A stretch of 64,000 nt of DNA, from assembly GCF_003987255.1 (NCBI RefSeq), contig NZ_PIQC01000004.1:1-64000 (forward strand), given 5' to 3'. Every line of letters begins with the position of its first letter. Position 1 is the stretch's first letter. The position numbers were made by a program, and so were the translations under genes. Below, piece after piece: positions 58,548-64,000 of this stretch. Origin of the DNA: Idiomarina ramblicola (lineage in GTDB: Bacteria; Pseudomonadota; Gammaproteobacteria; Enterobacterales; Alteromonadaceae). The notes below the pieces were generated by a model that saw only the letters and a list, made by a program, of their open reading frames with translations, was not told where the DNA came from and did no database searches.

Positions 58548-60134
58548 ATGAGCACTGCAGTGGAAGAGACACATCACGACACACACCACGATCACAAGCC
58601 GTACGGTATTGGTCGCTGGCTGTTTACCACTAACCACAAAGACATTGGCTCAATGTATTTGTGGTTTAGTTTCATTATGTTTTTAACCGGCGGTGCCATG
58701 GCGATGGTTATCCGCGCGGAATTGTTCCAACCAGGCTTGCAATTGGTTGATCCTCATTTCTTTAACCAAATGACCACAGTCCATGGACTTATTATGGTCT
58801 TCGGCGCGGTTATGCCGGCCTTTACCGGGCTTGCTAACTGGATGATCCCAATGATGATTGGTGCGCCGGACATGGCGCTGCCACGAATGAATAACTGGAG
58901 CTTCTGGATTTTACCTTTTGCTTTCGTCATTCTTTTGGGTTCATTATTTATGGAAGGTGGCGGCCCTGCTTTCGGCTGGACTTTTTATGCACCGCTATCT
59001 ACCACTTACAGCTCGGACTCAACCGCGTTGTTCGTGTTTGCAATACATATTATGGGTATTTCATCCATCATGGGTGCCATTAACGTGATAGTCACTATCA
59101 TGAATATGCGCGCACCGGGTATGAATTACATGAAAATGCCATTGTTTGTGTGGACCTGGTTCATTACGGCTTTTCTGCTTATTGCGGTTATGCCGGTACT
59201 GGCCGGTGCAGTGACCATGGTACTGACCGATAAATACTTTGGCACCAGCTTCTTTGATGCCGCCGGCGGTGGCGACCCGGTTATGTTCCAGCATATTTTC
59301 TGGTTCTTTGGGCATCCGGAAGTTTACATTATGATTTTGCCGTCCTTTGGTATTATCTCAGCCATTATTCCGGCCTTTACCCGAAAACGGCTCTTTGGTT
59401 ACGCCTCCATGGTTTACGCCACGGCAGCCATTGCCTTACTGTCCTTCCTGGTGTGGGCTCACCATATGTTCACTACCGGTATGCCAGTATTTGCTGAGCT
59501 CTTCTTCATGTATTGCACGATGCTCATTGCGGTACCTACCGGGGTTAAAATCTTTAACTGGGTTGCCACCATGTGGCGAGGCTCAATGACCTTTGAAACA
59601 CCCATGTTGTTCGCCCTGGCGTTCGTTATTCTGTTTACCATTGGTGGTTTCTCCGGCTTGATGCTGGCGATTACGCCAGTCGATTTCCAGTATCACGATA
59701 CGTATTTCGTAGTGGCTCACTTTCATTATGTTCTGGTGACAGGTGCGATTTTCTCCATCATGGCAGCCTCGTATTACTGGCTACCAAAATGGACAGGTCA
59801 TATGTACGACACCACACTGGCGAAGACCCATTTCTGGACGTCGCTTATTTCCGTTAACGTGCTGTTCTTCCCAATGCACTTTGCAGGGCTGGCAGGTATG
59901 CCGCGGCGTATTCCTGATTACGCCACACAGTTTGCGGATATTAATCAGATAGCCAGTATTGGTGGTTTTGCCTTCGGCTTGTCGCAGTTAATCTTCCTTT
60001 GGGTGGCAATCAAATGTGTCAAAGGTGGCGAGAAAGCAGAAGCTAAGCCATGGGAAGGTGCAGAAGGACTGGAGTGGACTGTTCCATCACCAGCGCCTTA
60101 TCACACCTTCGAAAAACCGCCGAAAGTGGAGTGA
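58548..60134 (+). CDS. ctaD: Cytochrome c oxidase subunit I
   Basis: Catalytic subunit with heme a, heme a3 and CuB, reducing oxygen to water while pumping protons. It has 528 residues and twelve helices. Heme a His lies in VHGLIMVFGAV; CuB ligands in FGHPEVYI and AHHMFT; heme a3 and a ligands in HDTYFVVAHFHYVL. The K-channel and D-channel region sequences look normal. The ATG at 58548 has GGAG six bases upstream; GTG at 58545 is possible. Confidence 0.98.
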   Translation: MSTAVEETHHDTHHDHKPYGIGRWLFTTNHKDIGSMYLWFSFIMFLTGGAMAMVIRAELFQPGLQLVDPHFFNQMTTVHGLIMVFGAVMPAFTGLANWMIPMMIGAPDMALPRMNNWSFWILPFAFVILLGSLFMEGGGPAFGWTFYAPLSTTYSSDSTALFVFAIHIMGISSIMGAINVIVTIMNMRAPGMNYMKMPLFVWTWFITAFLLIAVMPVLAGAVTMVLTDKYFGTSFFDAAGGGDPVMFQHIFWFFGHPEVYIMILPSFGIISAIIPAFTRKRLFGYASMVYATAAIALLSFLVWAHHMFTTGMPVFAELFFMYCTMLIAVPTGVKIFNWVATMWRGSMTFETPMLFALAFVILFTIGGFSGLMLAITPVDFQYHDTYFVVAHFHYVLVTGAIFSIMAASYYWLPKWTGHMYDTTLAKTHFWTSLISVNVLFFPMHFAGLAGMPRRIPDYATQFADINQIASIGGFAFGLSQLIFLWVAIKCVKGGEKAEAKPWEGAEGLEWTVPSPAPYHTFEKPPKVE

Positions 60135-60140
60135 TGACTT

Positions 60141-60710
60141 ATGTCTGATCAGCGCCCTGACAACAGCATTCTGGTTAAGCGACTGTTACTGACAGTCGCC
60201 GGGATGTTTGCCTTCGGTTTCGCGCTGGTACCGCTTTACGATGTATTTTGTGAAGTCACTGGCTTTAACGGCCGTACCAGCAATGAAGCCGCGGTTTATC
60301 AAGAGGTGGAAGTCGATGAGTCTCGGACGGTTACGGTGCAGTTTATAACGCGGAATGCCAAAGGCATTCCGTGGAAATTTGAACCATCGATCAAACAAGT
60401 CAAGATTCATCCCGGTGAGGTCAAGGTGGTTAACTTTTTGGCGTCGAACCCAACCTCTTCCAATATGGTTGCACAGGCTATCCCATCGGTTGCACCGGCT
60501 GAAGCGTCACTGTACCTCAATAAGGTTGAGTGCTTCTGCTTTAATCAACAGCCTTTAGCCGCGGGTTCTGATGCAGAAATGCCCATGCAGTTTTATTTAG
60601 ATCCGGATATTCCTGATCATATTACAACATTTACCCTGTCATACACGCTGTACGATATGACAGCCAATACGTCGGCTGAGCAAATGGCTCAGCTGTTAAA
60701 AACAGAATAA
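60141..60710 (+). CDS. ctaG: Cytochrome c oxidase assembly protein Cox11/CtaG
   Basis: A copper chaperone inserting CuB into subunit I. It has 189 residues, one N-terminal membrane helix (about 11-31) and a periplasmic Ig-like domain. The copper-binding CFCFNQQPL motif is near 131, and PVFFYLDP-type sequence (MPMQFYLDPDI) follows. It lies 6 bp after ctaD. Confidence 0.95.
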   Translation: MSDQRPDNSILVKRLLLTVAGMFAFGFALVPLYDVFCEVTGFNGRTSNEAAVYQEVEVDESRTVTVQFITRNAKGIPWKFEPSIKQVKIHPGEVKVVNFLASNPTSSNMVAQAIPSVAPAEASLYLNKVECFCFNQQPLAAGSDAEMPMQFYLDPDIPDHITTFTLSYTLYDMTANTSAEQMAQLLKTE

Positions 60711-60722
60711 GGAAACGACGTT

Positions 60723-61598
60723 ATGGCAGAACAACAGAGTTATTATGTTCCTGCTTCCAGTCCCTGGCCAATTGTTGGTGCAGTTGGATTAGGCTTAATT
60801 GCCTGGGGCGCGGGACACACCGTTATCGACATGAGTAAAGAGCAGGATGGTTACGGCAGTACTGTATTAATCGCTGGTTTAGTTGTTATCGCAGTTATGC
60901 TCTTTGGTTGGTTTCGCGACCAAATTAACGAATCCATGAGTGGCAAATACAGTAGTCAGCTAGGCGATTCTTACAAGCAAGGGATGAGCTGGTTTATTTT
61001 TTCCGAGGTCATGTTCTTTGCGGCTTTCTTTGGTGCGCTTTTTTACGCTCGTATTATAGCCGTTCAATGGCTCGGCGGTGACAGCAACAACGCCATGACT
61101 AACGAAGTCTTGTGGCCAGAGTTTGTGGCTCAGTGGCCACTGGTGAATACCCCGGGTGGAACTGAAACTCAGGCTATGGGTTGGTATGGTTTGCCTGCTA
61201 TTAACACCATTATTCTGTTAATCAGCTCGGTAACCTGCCATTTTGCCCATACAGGTTTAGAACAAAATAAACGTAAACAGCTAACAGCCATGCTGGGTAT
61301 TACTATTATCCTGGGTTGTATCTTCCTGTACTTACAGGGTGCAGAATACGTTCACGCCTACGAAGAGCTTGGCTTGGCACTTGACTCCGGTATATACGGT
61401 AACACCTTTTACATGCTGACCGGGTTTCACGGTATGCACGTAACATTGGGAACCGTCATGCTGATTGTCATGTTCCTGCGTGTTATAAAAGGCCATTTCA
61501 CACCAGATAACCACTTTGCCTTTCAGGCGACCAGTTGGTACTGGCACTTTGTTGATGTCGTTTGGTTATGTCTGTTTGTGGTGGTGTACGTTCTGTAA
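60723..61598 (+). CDS. coxC: Cytochrome c oxidase subunit III
   Basis: A 291-residue membrane subunit with seven helices that stabilises the oxidase. WPIVGAVGLGLIAWG, SEVMFFAAFFGALFYAR, FHGMHVTLGT and the terminal WYWHFVDVVWLCLFV are the family marks. It follows ctaG by 12 bp. An antisense gene begins its 3' end 15 bp further on. Confidence 0.96.
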   Translation: MAEQQSYYVPASSPWPIVGAVGLGLIAWGAGHTVIDMSKEQDGYGSTVLIAGLVVIAVMLFGWFRDQINESMSGKYSSQLGDSYKQGMSWFIFSEVMFFAAFFGALFYARIIAVQWLGGDSNNAMTNEVLWPEFVAQWPLVNTPGGTETQAMGWYGLPAINTIILLISSVTCHFAHTGLEQNKRKQLTAMLGITIILGCIFLYLQGAEYVHAYEELGLALDSGIYGNTFYMLTGFHGMHVTLGTVMLIVMFLRVIKGHFTPDNHFAFQATSWYWHFVDVVWLCLFVVVYVL

Positions 61599-61599
61599 G

Positions 61600-61626
61600 A
61601 AAAAACGCCCCGTTTAGTAGGGGCGT
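61600..61626 (-). terminator. Intrinsic terminator of the antisense DUF2909 gene
   Basis: On the minus strand ACGCCCC pairs with GGGGCGT around an 8-nt loop, followed by TTTTT. The DUF2909 stop codon (61614-61616) lies inside the loop. Read from the plus strand there is no T-run after the stem, so the oxidase transcript may pass. Confidence 0.8.
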
Positions 61627-61829
61627 GGATTTAAAGGTAAGAAACCACTGGCAGTCGCCGCTATCAGTATCACAAAGATAACGGCGGCTACTCCCACTCG
61701 TTTTCCCAGATAATGGGACATCGGTGGCTTGTTCGGATCATTCCGTAGCATACTGAACATTGCCCGGAATAAATTCACCACCATATAAACAAGCAGCAGT
61801 ACAATAATGATTTTAAAAAAGACCAACAT
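61614..61829 (-). CDS. DUF2909 twin-transmembrane protein, antisense within the oxidase cluster
   Basis: A 71-residue protein starting MLVFFKIIIVLLL with GAGAGG upstream. It has two membrane helices (about 3-25 and 46-66) and a central RND-type loop, fitting DUF2909, a small family commonly seen beside cytochrome oxidase genes. The function is unknown. It runs against the cluster between coxC and surf1, and its start overlaps the surf1 start head-to-head by 23 bases. An ATG at 61886 would extend it over surf1 and is less likely. Confidence 0.8.
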   Translation of the reverse strand: MLVFFKIIIVLLLVYMVVNLFRAMFSMLRNDPNKPPMSHYLGKRVGVAAVIFVILIAATASGFLPLNPRPY

Positions 61830-62562
61830 ACGTTTTCCTCTTGTCGCTACGTTAGTTACTCTGCTGGCAATTGTGGTATTGGTCAAGTTAGGTTTTTGGC
61901 AGCTTGAACGGGCTGAGCAAAAACGTCAGCTGTTCAGCGATTACGAGCAGCAACAATTAAAGGGTGAAGCAAGCGAGTTTAGCCAGCTGCACCAAATATC
62001 TCCCAAAACAGATCGCTTTCGCTATGTTCAGATGAGCGGCGAGTTTGTTCCAAAGCCCGTATTTTTACTGGATAATCAGATTGAAGAAGGCACCGTTGGT
62101 TATCAGGTGATTGCCTTGTTCCAACCGCAAGCAATGTCTGAAAATTATGTTCCGGTTAATATGGGATGGTTACCGGCCCCGGCTTCGCGGCAAGAATTAC
62201 CAGAAGTGGAGCTGCCCACAGGGAAGCATGATTTAACCGGCTTTCTTTACTTTCCTTCAGATAATCAGTTTGTTAATAACACTTACGAAACAGATTTAGC
62301 CGATAACAAAATTCGGGTACAAGAATTTCAGCCACACGCCATAGCAAAGCAACTTGGTATGTCGTTAACCGATTACACGTTTTTACTTGAGTCACCAGAA
62401 GCTATGGGTTGGCAGCGCGACTGGCAACCTCAGGTGATGTCACCGGAAAAACATCAGGGTTACGCTGTTCAGTGGTTCTCGCTGGCCGTTGCCTGCTTGG
62501 TGATTTTTCTATTTGCTGTTATAAAACTGAATAAACAACCAAAAAAAGAGGAGACCCGATGA
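61807..62562 (+). CDS. SURF1 family oxidase assembly protein
   Basis: A 251-residue protein of the SURF1 family, aiding heme a delivery and oxidase maturation. It has two membrane helices at the ends (about 11-30 and 222-243). The first helix is followed by KLGFWQLERAEQK; the family marks FLLDNQIEEGTVGYQVI, VNMGWLPAP and the late GYAVQWFSLAVACLVIF are present. No good ribosome-binding site precedes ATG 61807, which overlaps the DUF2909 start. It overlaps the next gene by ATGA. Confidence 0.93.
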   Translation: MILKKTNIRFPLVATLVTLLAIVVLVKLGFWQLERAEQKRQLFSDYEQQQLKGEASEFSQLHQISPKTDRFRYVQMSGEFVPKPVFLLDNQIEEGTVGYQVIALFQPQAMSENYVPVNMGWLPAPASRQELPEVELPTGKHDLTGFLYFPSDNQFVNNTYETDLADNKIRVQEFQPHAIAKQLGMSLTDYTFLLESPEAMGWQRDWQPQVMSPEKHQGYAVQWFSLAVACLVIFLFAVIKLNKQPKKEETR

Positions 62563-63104
62563 GCTCCCTGAATCGCTCTCGACGCGCTATTATTATCGTT
62601 TTCGTTGCTTTTATTATTCCCGTGTTGGCTGCCTGGCTGATTCTGTCGCAAGACTGGTATGAGGCGGGTACCAATAAAGGCACCTTACTGCAGCCCCCTA
62701 TTACTTTAAATCAGGAAGCTGACCAGCTACCTGAAGGTTGGCAAATTGGCTATATTGCACCACAAAATTGTGAGGCAATCTGCGAAAATACCTTGTACGT
62801 AATGAACCAAGTCGACGTTGCTATTGGTAAAGACACCGAGCGTCTGACACCGGTAGTTCTGCATCAAAGTGAAGCCGAAAAAACCAACTTTAATCACAGT
62901 GCGCCACATATTACGCAAATGATCACACCGCAACTGATTGAACAACTGAGTGAGCTACCTGATAACACCGTGTTTATTATCGACCCAATGCACAACGTCA
63001 TGCTGTATTACCCAACGCACCTGGATAAAGAGCAGATGATTGCGGAAGGTAAAAATGTGCTTGCGGATCTCCGTAAACTGCTTAAATTGTCCAGAATTGG
63101 GTAA
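62559..63104 (+). CDS. Sco-like membrane-anchored protein of the oxidase cluster
   Basis: A 181-residue protein with one N-terminal membrane helix (about 10-30) and a periplasmic domain. It carries a CxxxC motif (Cys71 and Cys75, QNCEAICE) and a C-terminal FIIDPMHNVMLYYP segment followed by DLRKLLK, a pattern like the thioredoxin-fold copper chaperone Sco1. The usual Sco His just before IDP is not there (LPDNTVFIIDP). It is coupled to surf1 and followed by ctaA. A role in copper or thiol handling for CuA is inference. Confidence 0.7.
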   Translation: MSSLNRSRRAIIIVFVAFIIPVLAAWLILSQDWYEAGTNKGTLLQPPITLNQEADQLPEGWQIGYIAPQNCEAICENTLYVMNQVDVAIGKDTERLTPVVLHQSEAEKTNFNHSAPHITQMITPQLIEQLSELPDNTVFIIDPMHNVMLYYPTHLDKEQMIAEGKNVLADLRKLLKLSRIG

Positions 63105-63114
63105 GGAAAATGCC

Positions 63115-64000
63115 ATGCGTTTATTGGTAAAAATTAGTGTTTTTTTTGCTTTTGTCGTTATTGTTCTTGGCGCTTTTACCCGACTGACTGAAGCAGGTTT
63201 GGGCTGCCCGGACTGGCCCGGCTGCTATGGTTTCATGAAGGTACCATCGCAGGAGGAGCACATTCAGCAGGCGGAACTCAGGTTCCCGGATGCGCCTGTG
63301 GAACACGCCAAAGCCTGGAACGAAATGGTTCACCGCTACTTTGCCGGCACCTTAGGCTTGCTCATACTAGCTATTGCCATCATTGCCTGGGTCAAAAGCC
63401 GTCGCTACAGCCATTACCCTACACCGGTTAAACTACCGACCTTGCTACTGGGGTTAGTCATATTTCAGGCTGCATTGGGCATGTGGACAGTGACCATGAA
63501 TTTGCAGCCGCTGATTGTCATGGGCCATCTGTTAGGCGGATTTTCAGTGATCTCACTGCTGTATTTGCTCTCATTGCGACTGTCTTCATACCGGCTTGCC
63601 GGCGGAGACCCTGAATTAAGGCGCTACAGAGGGCTGGCTTTCTTTACCCTGCTGGTTGTCATTGCGCAAATCGCTTTAGGTGGCTGGGTTGCGGCAAACT
63701 ATGCCGCCGTAGCCTGCACTGAGCTGCCCTTTTGCGAGGGCGACTGGACCTCTCAACTAGACTTTAGCGGTGCGTTCAGTATCCCCGAAGCCGATACCTA
63801 CCAGTATGGTGCGCATGATTACAACGACCGCATGACCATGCATGTGATGCACCGAGTTGGGGCTATTATCACTTTCTTAGTGGTTTGTGCTTTACTCTTT
63901 AAATGCTGGCGAAAAGCAAAATCGCATTTTTTCCGCCGCTCATTACTTGTTATCGGCTTGTTATTGTCTTTGCAAATTCTGCTCGGTATTAGTAACGTGG
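63115..64000 (+). CDS. ctaA: Heme A synthase CtaA/COX15 (cut by window edge)
   Basis: Oxidises the C8 methyl group of heme O to give heme A for the oxidase. It starts MRLLVKISVFFAF at 63115 with AAGGA upstream and runs open to the window end (295 codons). Family marks are GAFTRLTEAGLGCPDWPGCYG (about 19-39), NEMVHRYFAG with a heme His, MGHLLGGFS and MHVMHRVGA. Several membrane helices are clear. The C-terminus and probably ctaB lie beyond the window. Confidence 0.95.
   Translation, partial: MRLLVKISVFFAFVVIVLGAFTRLTEAGLGCPDWPGCYGFMKVPSQEEHIQQAELRFPDAPVEHAKAWNEMVHRYFAGTLGLLILAIAIIAWVKSRRYSHYPTPVKLPTLLLGLVIFQAALGMWTVTMNLQPLIVMGHLLGGFSVISLLYLLSLRLSSYRLAGGDPELRRYRGLAFFTLLVVIAQIALGGWVAANYAAVACTELPFCEGDWTSQLDFSGAFSIPEADTYQYGAHDYNDRMTMHVMHRVGAIITFLVVCALLFKCWRKAKSHFFRRSLLVIGLLLSLQILLGISNV

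Overview
The window reads as chromosome of a marine gammaproteobacterium of the Alteromonadales type, most like Idiomarina. This is inferred from gene content, gene order and protein character, not from a database match. No rRNA operon, CRISPR array, transposase, integrase or prophage gene was seen. About 66 protein genes, four tRNA genes and several regulatory sites can be supported.

Region 1 (1-11.9 kb, minus strand): the start of tuf, four tRNA genes (Thr, Gly, Tyr, Thr) with a stringent-type promoter, purA, and then the conserved chain nnrD-tsaE-amiB-mutL-miaA-hfq-hflX-hflK-hflC, mostly with overlapping starts and stops. Region 2 (11.9-19.2 kb): yheV, yheS-yheU, cysQ and nudE, sthA, and the osmosensing pair ompR-envZ.

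Region 3 (19.3-33.8 kb) looks accessory. It lies between ompR-envZ and greB-tex, which are adjacent in enterobacteria. It holds a large periplasmic-sensor GGDEF/EAL protein, a membrane GGDEF cyclase coupled to an acetyltransferase, a lipid kinase, DinB, PaiB-like and HxlR-type proteins, an HD hydrolase, a P-loop ATPase, several small membrane proteins and at least one truncated gene. Most are on the minus strand and by eye look more AT-rich than the flanks.

Region 4 (34-47.5 kb): greB and tex; a SprA-like metalloprotease next to a miniature flagellar-rod-like protein; an acyl desaturase divergent from fabR with a clear FabR-type operator; an S9 peptidase; an ABC-2 exporter; pckA; and a sodium-dependent transporter. 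Region 5 (47.5-57.1 kb): coaD, kbl-tdh (threonine breakdown), glpE-glpG, a stray FliL-like protein, ubiC-ubiA (ubiquinone synthesis), plsB, and lexA with a SulA-like gene behind two SOS boxes. Region 6 (57.1 kb to end): an aa3-type cytochrome c oxidase cluster, coxB-ctaD-ctaG-coxC, a small antisense membrane gene, surf1, a Sco-like protein and the start of ctaA (heme A synthase).

The stretches most worth a second look are the metalloprotease/mini-rod pair (36.9-38.0 kb), the cyclase-acetyltransferase-membrane protein unit (27.3-29.4 kb), the Sco-like protein in the oxidase cluster (62.6 kb), and the head-to-head overlap of surf1 with the antisense DUF2909 gene.
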